The position numbers were made by a program, and so were the translations under genes. 64,000 bases of DNA from Microbacterium festucae (GTDB lineage Bacteria; Actinomycetota; Actinomycetes; Actinomycetales; Microbacteriaceae). The notes beneath the pieces are model-generated. The model saw only the letters and a program-made list of their open reading frames with translations. It had not been told where the DNA came from and did no database searches. The stretch is taken from assembly GCF_025421715.1 (NCBI RefSeq), contig NZ_JAOEFC010000004.1:1-64000 (forward strand). The letters are read 5' to 3'. Positions 36,416-45,151 of this stretch are shown here, piece by piece (positions within the stretch are counted from its first letter, which is position 1; each line of letters opens with the position of its first letter).

Positions 36416-37810
36416 TCAGTTGTGGTCGAGGAGTGCGGCGATCACGGTGATCGCATGGTCCTCGACGAGGTCGAGTGCGCCGGGGGCGAGAGGGGTCTGC
36501 CAGGCCTGATACGCCCCGCGCGCGTAGGCGTCGCGGGTCGGCAGATACACGAAGCCCGGGCCGTTCGTGAGGTTCATCACCACGATCGGCGTCTTCGGGA
36601 AATGCGCCCGCAGGGTCTTCTGCAGCCGCGAGTACGCTTCCCCCGGATGCCCCACGATCACGGCATCCCCGAGGCGCCAGGCCCACACCGGATGCGGCAC
36701 GGTCGGACCGTCGATGTAGCCCTCACGCAGATTGCGGGCGCGCGCGAGGCGCTCCTCGCGCGAGCGCGGGTCGATGTCCTTCCACTGCTCGGCGAGCTCG
36801 TCGAGCGTGGGCAGATCGCGCAGCGGCAGCTCGACGCTCGTCACCGAACCGGCCGCTCCCTCCCCGCCGCCCGCGGCCCGTCCGGTCCACATCGCGAGCG
36901 GGGCTCCCGACTCCACGACACCGTCGAGCGTCAGCTCCTCGCCGGGAGCGGGCAGGGCGTGCAGCGCCGCGAGCACCGCGTGGCCGAGCGAGCGTCCGTG
37001 CCGGTCGGCGACCGCGACGTCTCCCGTGTACTGCTCGCGCGGCGCCAGCTCGCCCGATGCTCCCTGCACGAACAGGCAGGGGGCACCCGTGGCGGACTCG
37101 ACGGTCTCGCGCATGGCGCCGACGTAGTCGGGCGACACCTCGCGGTTCTGCCAGGCGAGCGTCGTCGGGTGGCACGCGTAGTTCACGAGGGTGCCCCGCA
37201 CTTCGCCGTCGACGCTGAGACGCCCGATCATCACGGTGTCGTCCGCCTCGCCCCCGGGGTTGAATCCCACCAGCGGGCGGCCGTCGACATCGAGCTCCCG
37301 ATCTGCGGCGAGGGGGCAGCGCCCGGTGACCCACTCGATGAGTCCGGGGACCGCCGCGTCGAGGGCCTCGCGTGCGGCCGCGATGCCCGCGGCCGCGAGC
37401 GCCTCGAGGTATCCGGCAATCAGCTCACCGCCGGGGAGGTGCGCGTCGGCGGCGCAGAGCACAGCACCGGCGTGGGTGTGCGAGAGCGAGAGCATCAGCT
37501 GGTCGGGTTCGAGTCCGAGACCGGACAGGATCGCCCCGCGCACGCGCTGCTCATCCGCGACCCGACGCCACCACGTGCCGTCCACCGCGAGCAGCACGCG
37601 CGGCCGCTCGTCGTCCGCGATCACCCCGAGCGCGGTGAGTTCGAACGGGCGGTGGGCACCCTCGGAGCGCTCCCACTCGGCGGGTCCCCAGTTCTTGGCC
37701 CGGATGCCGGTGGGCGGGGTGATGTCACGGCGGGCCACGCCGATGCGCGCGCGCGTGCGGGGGAGGGGGATGCGGTCGCCGAGGTGCGTGGCAGATGCCG
37801 TGTGGTTCAC
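36416..37810 (-). CDS. Neutral/alkaline ceramidase-like hydrolase
   Basis: The 464-residue protein shows the zinc-site pattern of neutral ceramidases: SHTHAG near residue 112, NYACHPTTL near residue 205 and GASGELAPREQY near residue 243. It lacks the C-terminal Ig-like domain of classic ceramidases and has no signal peptide, so it probably acts inside the cell. Homologues occur in sugar-catabolic operons, where an amide or ester hydrolase of unknown substrate is plausible. GTG at 37810 follows GGAGG. Confidence 0.85.
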   Translation of the reverse strand: MNHTASATHLGDRIPLPRTRARIGVARRDITPPTGIRAKNWGPAEWERSEGAHRPFELTALGVIADDERPRVLLAVDGTWWRRVADEQRVRGAILSGLGLEPDQLMLSLSHTHAGAVLCAADAHLPGGELIAGYLEALAAAGIAAAREALDAAVPGLIEWVTGRCPLAADRELDVDGRPLVGFNPGGEADDTVMIGRLSVDGEVRGTLVNYACHPTTLAWQNREVSPDYVGAMRETVESATGAPCLFVQGASGELAPREQYTGDVAVADRHGRSLGHAVLAALHALPAPGEELTLDGVVESGAPLAMWTGRAAGGGEGAAGSVTSVELPLRDLPTLDELAEQWKDIDPRSREERLARARNLREGYIDGPTVPHPVWAWRLGDAVIVGHPGEAYSRLQKTLRAHFPKTPIVVMNLTNGPGFVYLPTRDAYARGAYQAWQTPLAPGALDLVEDHAITVIAALLDHN

Positions 37811-37844
37811 GAGGGTCCTCCGGGTTCGTCAGGGTGATCGCCGG

Positions 37845-40028
37845 TCATGCGCTCTTCAGCACGTCGGCGATGAGCACTCGTGCGCCGGCTTCGGGAAGGT
37901 CGGTGGCGACCCCGCGCTCGACGCAGTCGCTGTACAGCAGCGTGGACGGCTCGGAGAAGCCCGCTGCCACCCGCACGCGCCCTCCGACGAATTGCGCGCC
38001 GGTGATGCGGGCATGGTTGACGCCCGCGCCGATGTCGAGGTGCGACGCTCCGTTGGCCACGGTGGAGGTCAGGCCCGTCAGCCGCCAGGTGACGGTTCCG
38101 GCGCCCGCAGCGCGCGACAGCAGGGCGCCCTCGTCACGCTCCGTGCTGAGTTCGACCCCCTCGATCGCGATGACCTGGTCGCGCACCGCGGTCGCGGTGA
38201 GCAGCACCTCACGCACGGTGCCGCCCCGGATCGTCACCCTCGACGCGCCGAGTTCGGCGGGGGAGCCGGATGCCGGGCCGCTCAGGCGGCAGTCGATGAA
38301 CTCGATGTCTCCGGCGCCGCGAGCCTTCATCCCGTCGATCCCCGTGATCGTGCAGCGCACGAAGCTGACCGGGGCGGTGACCGGCGTCTGGATGAGCACC
38401 TGGTCTTCGGGCAGCGCGAAGGTGCAGTCCTCGATCGTCGTCGGCCGCGACGATCGGGCCGACCGCTGCCCGATGGCCAGCAGCCCGGCGGTGCAGCCGC
38501 GCACCTGGGCGCCGTCGGCGTTGATCGTCATGGTCGCCTGGGGGTCGAAGGTCGATCGCCCGATCACGCGGACGTTCTCGAGCGTCAGGTCGGTGATCTT
38601 CGTGCCCGCGACGAACCACGAGCAGACGTGGTCGCGCACGGTGATGCGCTTGGCGGAGGTGCCCCATTGCGCGCCGGAGTTGGCGATGTCCATCAGTCCC
38701 GAGCACCCGATGAAGGTGAGGTCGTGCTCGTACTGACCGTGGGTGGTGAAGGGGTTCCCGCCCTCGTCGTCGCCGTCGCCGTGGCAGTTCTCGACGATGC
38801 AGTACGCGCTCGCGGTGAGGTCGTTGAGGTGCCGCGCGTTCGACGACGTGCAGTCGCTCACCCGTCCATAGAGGCAGGCGATCTGCTGGGTCAGGTAGCC
38901 GGCGCCCCCGTAGAACACCGTGGGAGGGTTCTCGACCGAGCAGCGTTCGGTCGAGAAGTGGGTGTTCCACCGCCGCATCACGACCGGCCACCAGGTGCGA
39001 CGGGCATGGACGTCGGCGACATGACAGCGGATGGCGTATTCGAAGGCGATCGGATGCGACCCGGTGCGCTCACGGGGGTCGGGGAAGGAGCCGTCCGTGG
39101 GGCCGTCGAACGGCCCGGCTCCGAGGAACTGCATGTTCGAGATGCGCACGTTCGCGACCGGATCCACCTGACGCCAGATGAGTGTGCGGCCCTTCTCCAG
39201 CGGCCAGCCGTTGAGGTAGTCGATCCGGATGCGGTGCGCATCGATCTGCTGCGTCACCTCGACGAACCGCTGGATCTCTCGCTCGTCTGCTCCGCCACCG
39301 GCGACGGGATCGCACTGCACCGCCCACCATGAGCCGACGGGGAAGACCGTCGCGTCGGGCACGGCGACCGCATCCGTCAGTTCCGGCCAGGCCTGCGTCA
39401 GGCTGTGCTCGACGACGACATCTCGGGGCGTCCCGGTGAAGAACATCACCGCGCCGAACGGGTTGTCGTGGGTGTTCGCCTCGATTCCGTCCGTCGTGAT
39501 GACATGGCCGCCGAAATCGATGTCGAGATGGGAGCGGGTGAAGCGGTGTCGCCGCTGGAAGAGCAGATCCGTGTGTGCTTCGATCCGCTCCACGCGCGGA
39601 TCGTTCACCATCGCGGCGAGTGCGTCGTCGGCGGCCACCTCGGGCCCGGTGATGCCGAAGGCGCGGAAGTCGACGGTGCCGTCGTGCTGCAGCAGCCACC
39701 TCGTGTCGCGTTGTCCGGCGATCACCGTGCCGCCGTTGGCTTCGAGGTCGGCGGCGCGGCGCCCCACGTACACGAGGAGACCGGCGTCGCCCGGCGTGCG
39801 GTACCCCGCGACGATCACCGTCTCGCCGTCACGTGCGCGAAGCCGTGCCAGGTCGGCGACGCAGTCCGCGCGGAGGATGTCTTTCGCGCCCACTGCGGGC
39901 GGGGCGGCGTGCGCGGGCGCCGTGCCGGCGAGAGAGCCGGCGGCACCGAGGGCGACCGCGCCGAGGCCGGTCATGAGGGCGCGTCGACCGGTGGAGCGCA
40001 CCGTCTCCTCGGCATCCGTGCGGGGCAT
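37845..40028 (-). CDS. Tat-exported right-handed beta-helix protein (paralogue 1)
   Basis: The 727-residue protein begins with a twin-arginine signal (STGRRALMTGLGAVALG, cleavage after AHA near residue 41). The mature part has a pectate-lyase-like start (DGTVDFRAFGI) and long runs of short beta repeats typical of right-handed beta-helices. It is likely an extracellular lyase or hydrolase acting on a polysaccharide or glycoconjugate; no CAZy family can be assigned by eye. It shares long segments with the protein at 41011-43176 (GGAGYLTQQI, THGQYEHDLT). ATG at 40028 follows GGAGG by seven bases. It is first in its operon, behind two GntR operators. Confidence 0.85.
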   Translation of the reverse strand: MPRTDAEETVRSTGRRALMTGLGAVALGAAGSLAGTAPAHAAPPAVGAKDILRADCVADLARLRARDGETVIVAGYRTPGDAGLLVYVGRRAADLEANGGTVIAGQRDTRWLLQHDGTVDFRAFGITGPEVAADDALAAMVNDPRVERIEAHTDLLFQRRHRFTRSHLDIDFGGHVITTDGIEANTHDNPFGAVMFFTGTPRDVVVEHSLTQAWPELTDAVAVPDATVFPVGSWWAVQCDPVAGGGADEREIQRFVEVTQQIDAHRIRIDYLNGWPLEKGRTLIWRQVDPVANVRISNMQFLGAGPFDGPTDGSFPDPRERTGSHPIAFEYAIRCHVADVHARRTWWPVVMRRWNTHFSTERCSVENPPTVFYGGAGYLTQQIACLYGRVSDCTSSNARHLNDLTASAYCIVENCHGDGDDEGGNPFTTHGQYEHDLTFIGCSGLMDIANSGAQWGTSAKRITVRDHVCSWFVAGTKITDLTLENVRVIGRSTFDPQATMTINADGAQVRGCTAGLLAIGQRSARSSRPTTIEDCTFALPEDQVLIQTPVTAPVSFVRCTITGIDGMKARGAGDIEFIDCRLSGPASGSPAELGASRVTIRGGTVREVLLTATAVRDQVIAIEGVELSTERDEGALLSRAAGAGTVTWRLTGLTSTVANGASHLDIGAGVNHARITGAQFVGGRVRVAAGFSEPSTLLYSDCVERGVATDLPEAGARVLIADVLKSA

Positions 40029-40106
40029 CACCGCACCTCCGGGGCGGGGGCGGCGCGGCTGATGGTGGGACCGGTCATGACAACTCCTTCGTCATCTGCG
40101 GATGGC

Positions 40107-40168
40107 TTTGCTATAGCATCTAGCAAAATCTGCGCGGCGTCCATTCCGTGCGCAGATGCCATAGCATC
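40107..40168. promoter_or_regulatory. Two GntR-type operators upstream of the regulator
   Basis: TTTGCTATAGCATC-TAGCAAA (40107-40127) has outer arms TTTGCTA/TAGCAAA as well as the GCTATAGC core. GATGCCATAGCATC (40155-40168) lies 48 bp away. They sit between the divergent beta-helix gene and the GntR gene, so the regulator probably controls itself and the catabolic operon. Confidence 0.83.
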
Positions 40169-40229
40169 GAGCGGACGGATGCGCGCCCGCTCGACGAGAC
40201 GCAACCGCGGATCGAGAAGGGCACCCGGA

Positions 40230-40892
40230 ATGCGCAGCGTCTCGGATCGGAACATCGCCGAACAGGTCGCAGACGAGCTGCGCGCGGCCATCCACTCCGG
40301 AGAGCTCGCGCCCGGCGAGCGCCTCGTCGAGCGCAAGCTCGCCGACCGGCTCGGCGTCAGCCACATCCCGGTGCGCGAAGCCCTGACGCGTCTCGCACAG
40401 GAGCGCCTCATCACCCGCGAGCCGCGCCGCGGCGCACGGGTGGCGGAGTTGAGCGCGCAGGACCTCGAAGAGATCTCGAGCCTGCGGATCGCGCTCGAGC
40501 AGCTGATGGCGATCCGCGTGCAGGAGCGGTGGAACGAGGAGTCCGCTGCCCGCCTCGGCGCCGTCATCCAGGCGATGTCGGATGCGGCGCCCGGTGACAT
40601 CGACGAGGTGCTGCGCCAGGACCGGCTGTTCCACGAGACGCTCGCCGACCTCGCCGAGCACCGCTTCCTCGATGAGCTGAGCGGGCAGCTGCGCGGACGC
40701 ATCAGCGGATTCCTGCACGCCGCCAACGCCGCCCTCGATCGTGCCGAGCAGGAAGAGCACGTGCGCAGCCACCAGCGCATCGTCGATGCCATCGCAAGCG
40801 GCGACCCCGCGCAGGCGCAGGCGGCGATCGCCGAGCACGTCACCCGGGCGGTCGAGCGCATCACGCCTTCGGCTGAGTCACCCGCGCTCTGA
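40230..40892 (+). CDS. GntR-family (FCD) transcriptional regulator
   Basis: The 220-residue protein has an N-terminal winged helix (LVERKLADRLGVSHIPVREA near residue 34) and an all-helical FCD ligand domain with the usual metal-ligand pattern (Asp/His in QDRLFHETL and later His residues). FCD regulators respond to small organic or sugar acids. The matched operators at 32.6 and 40.1 kb make it the likely repressor of the genes at 30.7-40.0 kb. The ATG at 40230 leaves a leader of about 60 bases after the operator. Confidence 0.93.
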   Translation: MRSVSDRNIAEQVADELRAAIHSGELAPGERLVERKLADRLGVSHIPVREALTRLAQERLITREPRRGARVAELSAQDLEEISSLRIALEQLMAIRVQERWNEESAARLGAVIQAMSDAAPGDIDEVLRQDRLFHETLADLAEHRFLDELSGQLRGRISGFLHAANAALDRAEQEEHVRSHQRIVDAIASGDPAQAQAAIAEHVTRAVERITPSAESPAL

Positions 40893-40906
40893 GCGACGAG
40901 CCCAGC

Positions 40907-40957
40907 GCATCCGCGTCGAGCGCCGGCACCGCGCGGGTGTCGGGGGCGCGCGGATGC
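40907..40957. terminator. Possible hairpin between convergent genes
   Basis: GCATCCGCG (40907-40915) pairs with CGCGGATGC (40949-40957) over a GC-rich 33-base loop, between the GntR stop and the second beta-helix stop. It lacks a T-run on either strand, so termination is only possible. Nothing else is visible in 40893-41010. Confidence 0.3.
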
Positions 40958-41010
40958 CGGACCGGAACAGGCGTCCCGGCCCGACAGGCCGACGTTCTCG
41001 CGGAGCAGGA

Positions 41011-43176
41011 TCAGACCGCCAGGTTCGCGATGTCGACGACCCGGTCGCCCGCGGCGGGGAAGGCCGTGCGGGTGACGCCCGATTCGACGTTGCCGGTGTG
41101 CAGCAGCGTGGACGACGCGCCGAACGCGGCATCCGCCAGCTCCAGCGCGCCGCCCTCGAACCTGTTGCCGACCGCGCGGTAGTGGGTCGCGCCCGTGGTG
41201 ACCGAGATGTGGGTCGCCGATCCCTCCGCGCGGAAGGTGCTGTCGGACACCGTGAGGTGCAGCTCGCCGTCGCCGGTGCGGGAGATGCCGGTGCCACCCG
41301 TGAGCGCGATGTCCGAACCCGAGAACTCCACCGTCTGGCGCTCACCGCGTGCCGCGGCGATGCGGGCGTTGCGCAACGTGGACCCCTCGAATCGCAGGCG
41401 CTCCGACGACGACGCGATGGGTGCCGCGTCGGCGGCGGCGGTGAGCGTCGAGCCGCGGAAGGTGACCGCTCCGGCACCGGTGATCTTCATCCCGCCCACC
41501 CCGTCGAGCACGGTGTCGACGAACGTGACGGGAGTCTTCACCGTGGCATTGGTGAGCTCTCCCGGTGCGACGAACGTGAAGTGCGAGTCGGTGATCACCG
41601 TCGGCCGGGCGGAGTTGTCGGACGCCTGCGAGATCACGAGGGTGTCGGACGCCGTGCATCCGCGCAGCTGCGCGCCGTCCGCGTTGATCCACAGCATCCC
41701 CGACCCCGCCAGCGACGGCTTGCCGATCACCTGCACATCTTCGAGGGTGAGGTCGGTGATGCGCACGCGGGCGACGAACCACGAGCACACGTGCTTGCGC
41801 ACCGTTATGCGCTTGGCCGCCGATCCCCATGCCGCTCCCGAGTTCGCGAAGGTCATGAGTCCCGAGTTGCCGGTGTAGGTGAGGTCGTGCTCGTACTGAC
41901 CGTGGGTGACGAACGGGCCCTGGTCGTCGCCGTCGCCGTGGCAGTTCTCGACCAGGCAGTAGGCGCTCGCGGTGAAGTCGTTGAGGTGCCGGGAGTTGGC
42001 CGTATGGCAGTTGGCGACGTAGCCGTACAGGCAGTAGATCTGCTGCGTCAGGTAGCCGGCTCCGCCCCAGGTGACCGAGGTCGGGTTCTTGAGCGTGCAG
42101 CTCACGGTCGAGTAGTACGTGTTCCAGCGGCGCTGGATGAGCGGCCAGAACGTGCCGGTGCCGTCGATGTGGTCCACATCGCAGCGAACGGCGTACTCGA
42201 AGGCCAGCGGGTGCGAGCCGGTGTACTCGTCGGTGCCGGTGCCGAGGAACTTCAGGTTCGAGACCGTCACATCCTGCACCGGAACCACCCGGCGCCAGGT
42301 CATCGTGCGGTCGGCGCCGAGCGGCCAGCCGTTCTTGTAGTTGATGCGGATGTGTGTGCCGTCCACGATCTGCGTGACCTGCACGAGCCGCTGCAGCTCG
42401 CGCTCCCAACGACCCGACAACGCGTTCACCTCGGCCGCGTACCAGTCGCCGACCGTGAAGAACGACGAGTCGGCGACCGGGAAGATGTCGCCGAGGTCGG
42501 GCACGACCTCGCCGAGCTTGGCTTCGTGCACGGCATCGGTCACCTCGCCGCGGAAGAACATCACCGCCGCGAACGGGTCGTCCTTGCCGGCGTTCTCGAT
42601 GCCCGCCGTCGTCATCAGGTGCCCGCCGAAGTCGAAAGCCAGGTTCGAGCGGGAGAACCGGTGACGGCGCACGAAGTTGAGGGGGCTGTGCCCCTCGATG
42701 CGGTGGATGCTCGCATCGTTCACCATGGCCTCGAGCGCGTCGTCGGCGTTCACGCTCGCGTCCATGATCCCGAACTTCCGGAAGTCCACGGTCCCGTCGT
42801 GCACGAGCACCCAGGCCCCGCCCTTGGGTGCTGCGAGCACGGTGCCGCCGTTTGCCGCCGGTGCGTCCTTCTTCACGAAGCGGTACAGCCCGCCGCCGCC
42901 GTCGCCGGGTGCGGCGTAACCGGTCGAACGGGCGAGGTCGCCGTCCTTGCCCTTGCGTGTCACCAGCTCGCTCGCCGTGCCGCCGTTCGCCACCGACGAC
43001 GAGCCGGGGCCGCCCTCCGCGGCGACGGGTCCCGCCGCCTCTGCGGGGGTCTGGGTGCTCACGGCGGCCACGCCGCCGATCGCCGCCGCACCGAAGCCGG
43101 CGAGCAGCATGCGTCTGCTGCGCAGGGCGGCGGTCTGAGTCGGCTCCTGCGCAGCCATGGTCGTCTTCTGGGTCAT
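41011..43176 (-). CDS. Tat-exported right-handed beta-helix protein (paralogue 2)
   Basis: The 721-residue paralogue of the protein at 37845-40028 has the twin-arginine signal SRRMLLAGFGAAAIGG and a predicted cut after AEA near residue 44. A linker of about 45 residues leads to the pectate-lyase-like start DGTVDFRKFGIMD. Conserved blocks include SAYCLVENCHGDGDD and ITVRKHVCSW, with many Cys, Asp and His that could form a catalytic or metal site. ATG at 43176 follows AAGGAGG by six bases. It is the last gene of the ABC-transporter operon, after a 101-base gap (43177-43277) with no other feature. Confidence 0.85.
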   Translation of the reverse strand: MTQKTTMAAQEPTQTAALRSRRMLLAGFGAAAIGGVAAVSTQTPAEAAGPVAAEGGPGSSSVANGGTASELVTRKGKDGDLARSTGYAAPGDGGGGLYRFVKKDAPAANGGTVLAAPKGGAWVLVHDGTVDFRKFGIMDASVNADDALEAMVNDASIHRIEGHSPLNFVRRHRFSRSNLAFDFGGHLMTTAGIENAGKDDPFAAVMFFRGEVTDAVHEAKLGEVVPDLGDIFPVADSSFFTVGDWYAAEVNALSGRWERELQRLVQVTQIVDGTHIRINYKNGWPLGADRTMTWRRVVPVQDVTVSNLKFLGTGTDEYTGSHPLAFEYAVRCDVDHIDGTGTFWPLIQRRWNTYYSTVSCTLKNPTSVTWGGAGYLTQQIYCLYGYVANCHTANSRHLNDFTASAYCLVENCHGDGDDQGPFVTHGQYEHDLTYTGNSGLMTFANSGAAWGSAAKRITVRKHVCSWFVARVRITDLTLEDVQVIGKPSLAGSGMLWINADGAQLRGCTASDTLVISQASDNSARPTVITDSHFTFVAPGELTNATVKTPVTFVDTVLDGVGGMKITGAGAVTFRGSTLTAAADAAPIASSSERLRFEGSTLRNARIAAARGERQTVEFSGSDIALTGGTGISRTGDGELHLTVSDSTFRAEGSATHISVTTGATHYRAVGNRFEGGALELADAAFGASSTLLHTGNVESGVTRTAFPAAGDRVVDIANLAV

Positions 43177-43277
43177 GCTCATCCTCCTTGCGACGACATC
43201 GCCGCGGTCAGGGGTCCGGTCCTTCGTCCGGCCCGCATCATCCGATCGATCCCCAGTCCTGTCTCCGAGCGCGCCGC

Positions 43278-44195
43278 TCAGAAGTAGTCGCCCGCCGTGA
43301 AGTGCCGGATGCCGCGCACACGGGCCTCGCGCCGCACGGGACGGATCATCCCGGTGCTGTCGTCCTGGCGCACGGCCTCCGGCGCGAAGGCGCGGAGCGC
43401 GCGGTCCTCCTCCGGCAGGGCGGGGACGGCGAGATCGCAGGATGCGACCCCGGCGAGCGCCCAGTCCGCGGCGATGGCGACGAGCAGGTCGTCGCGCGCG
43501 CCGTCCGCGTCCGGGAGCACGGCACTCTCCAGGAGCACCCCGGCCTCGCCACGACACTCGGCGATCGCGTAGCCGACCACCGCCGATCCTTCGATCCGGC
43601 GGTACAGCGTCGCCCCTCGCAGCCGCACCTCCGCCATCGCCACATCGCGGCCGTCGCGCACAGGGGCGAGCACGACCCTGCCGTCGCGAGAGCGTTCATA
43701 GACGTCCTGCAACGCGCCGAGGCTGCCGCGACCGACGGTCTCGCGCTCGACCTGCCCGTCGGTGCCCGCGAGGGCGGGCGCGCTCCAGGGGCCCGCCAGC
43801 GTTCGTGACATCGAGAACGTCCTGAACCCGCTGGAGCGATACACCTCCGGGGTGCCGGTGAACAGCAGCGCCCAGTCGGCGGCGCTCCCTGCCTGCACGC
43901 TCGCGGCGACGAGTCGGCGCGCGAGGCCCCGCCCTCGCGCGCGCTCCGAGACCGCCACGCTGCCGATCGCATGCACGTCGGCGATGCCGCCGTCGTCTTC
44001 GCGGAGCTGCTTGGGCACGCCGTAGATGGAGCCGCACAGCCCCTCGTCGTCTTCGGCGATGATCGTGTGCGCGAGCCGTTCGGGATCGATGAGCCATTGG
44101 TCGGGTGGGAGCGGAGGGCTGAAGGCGGAGGCCCAGAGCGTCGTGAGTGCGGTCTGGTCCTCGGCGTGTGCGGCACGGAGCCGGTGGTCGCTCAT
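43278..44195 (-). CDS. Eis-like GNAT acetyltransferase
   Basis: The 305-residue protein has an N-terminal GNAT domain with acetyl-CoA motif VAVSERARGRGLARRLV near residue 79, then a second GNAT-like part and a short C-terminal sterol-carrier-like region, the layout of Eis proteins, although shorter than the about 400 residues of mycobacterial Eis. It may acetylate an amine of an imported compound. It is coupled by a four-base overlap to the Gfo/Idh/MocA gene. Confidence 0.82.
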   Translation of the reverse strand: MSDHRLRAAHAEDQTALTTLWASAFSPPLPPDQWLIDPERLAHTIIAEDDEGLCGSIYGVPKQLREDDGGIADVHAIGSVAVSERARGRGLARRLVAASVQAGSAADWALLFTGTPEVYRSSGFRTFSMSRTLAGPWSAPALAGTDGQVERETVGRGSLGALQDVYERSRDGRVVLAPVRDGRDVAMAEVRLRGATLYRRIEGSAVVGYAIAECRGEAGVLLESAVLPDADGARDDLLVAIAADWALAGVASCDLAVPALPEEDRALRAFAPEAVRQDDSTGMIRPVRREARVRGIRHFTAGDYF

Positions 44196-45151
44196 GCGGC
44201 ACCTCGCGCGATCTCGGCCCCGCGGATGGTGTTCGCCACGACCACGCGGGCCCTGTCCCAGGGCGCCACGGTCACCGCGCGCGGCGCGGCATCGAGCAGC
44301 GCGCGGATCAGACCGGCGAAGCCCAGCTCCTCGTTCGCGTCACCATCATCGCCGCCGATCACGATCGAGCGGATGCCGGTGGTCGTCACCACATCCACCG
44401 CGTACGCATCGGGGCCCGGCGCTCCTGTGACGAGCATCTGAACCGGCACGTCGCGGGCAGCGCCGGGAACCCTCAGCAGGCCGTCGATGCCCGCGGCATC
44501 CTCCGACGCGGTGGCCGATCCGTCGCGTGTGCGCGTCCAGCCCGACCCCGCGACGAGGGCGGCCCCCGGCAGCAGCGCGTCGAGCATCTCCCAGCCGTGC
44601 ACCCCGACCGTCGCGAGCGTGCCGCCGCCGCTGTGCGGATCGTCCTGCCAGGCGCGGCTCGGCAGTCGGAAGGCCGCGTTGTCGTGCTGGGCGTGTACGC
44701 GGAGCGCGCACACCGTCGCCGCGGCGGGGCCGGCGGAGATCTCCGCTGCGAGCGCCCTGACGGCGGGTGCGAAGCGGAGGACGGAGCTCGTGCCGAGCCG
44801 GACGGAGGAGTCCGCGACCGCGCGGTCGACCTCGGCGAGCTGAAGCGCGGTGGCCGCGATCACCTTGTTCACGAAGACCGGGGCGGTCCCGTCGCCGAGC
44901 GCCCGGAGGAAGGCGCCGACTTCGTGCGGGTGCGGCGTCGCGATGACGAGATCGGGCCGCAACGTCGACAGGTCTCCTGCCGAGGCCACCACCGCGCCTC
45001 CGAACCGCAGGGCGAAGTCCTCGGCCGCCCGCGCATCCGCATCGTGCACGCCGACGACCTCGGCGCCGAGCGCGCGGACGTTGCCGGCGTCGGTGTACGG
45101 ATGCGAGTGGGCGAGTCCGGCGAAGGCCACCCGCAGCGCGGTGCCCGTCAT
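44192..45151 (-). CDS. Gfo/Idh/MocA-family oxidoreductase
   Basis: The 319-residue protein starts with a Rossmann-like VAFAGLAHSHPYTDAGN, where the usual GxGxxG is GLAHSH, so dinucleotide binding may be changed. VFVNKVIAATALQ occupies the position of the usual EKP motif, with Asn-Lys instead of Glu-Lys-Pro. The conserved HGWEML lies in the C-terminal half. It probably acts on a sugar derivative in the same operon, with overlaps at both ends. Confidence 0.85.
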   Translation of the reverse strand: MTGTALRVAFAGLAHSHPYTDAGNVRALGAEVVGVHDADARAAEDFALRFGGAVVASAGDLSTLRPDLVIATPHPHEVGAFLRALGDGTAPVFVNKVIAATALQLAEVDRAVADSSVRLGTSSVLRFAPAVRALAAEISAGPAAATVCALRVHAQHDNAAFRLPSRAWQDDPHSGGGTLATVGVHGWEMLDALLPGAALVAGSGWTRTRDGSATASEDAAGIDGLLRVPGAARDVPVQMLVTGAPGPDAYAVDVVTTTGIRSIVIGGDDGDANEELGFAGLIRALLDAAPRAVTVAPWDRARVVVANTIRGAEIARGAA

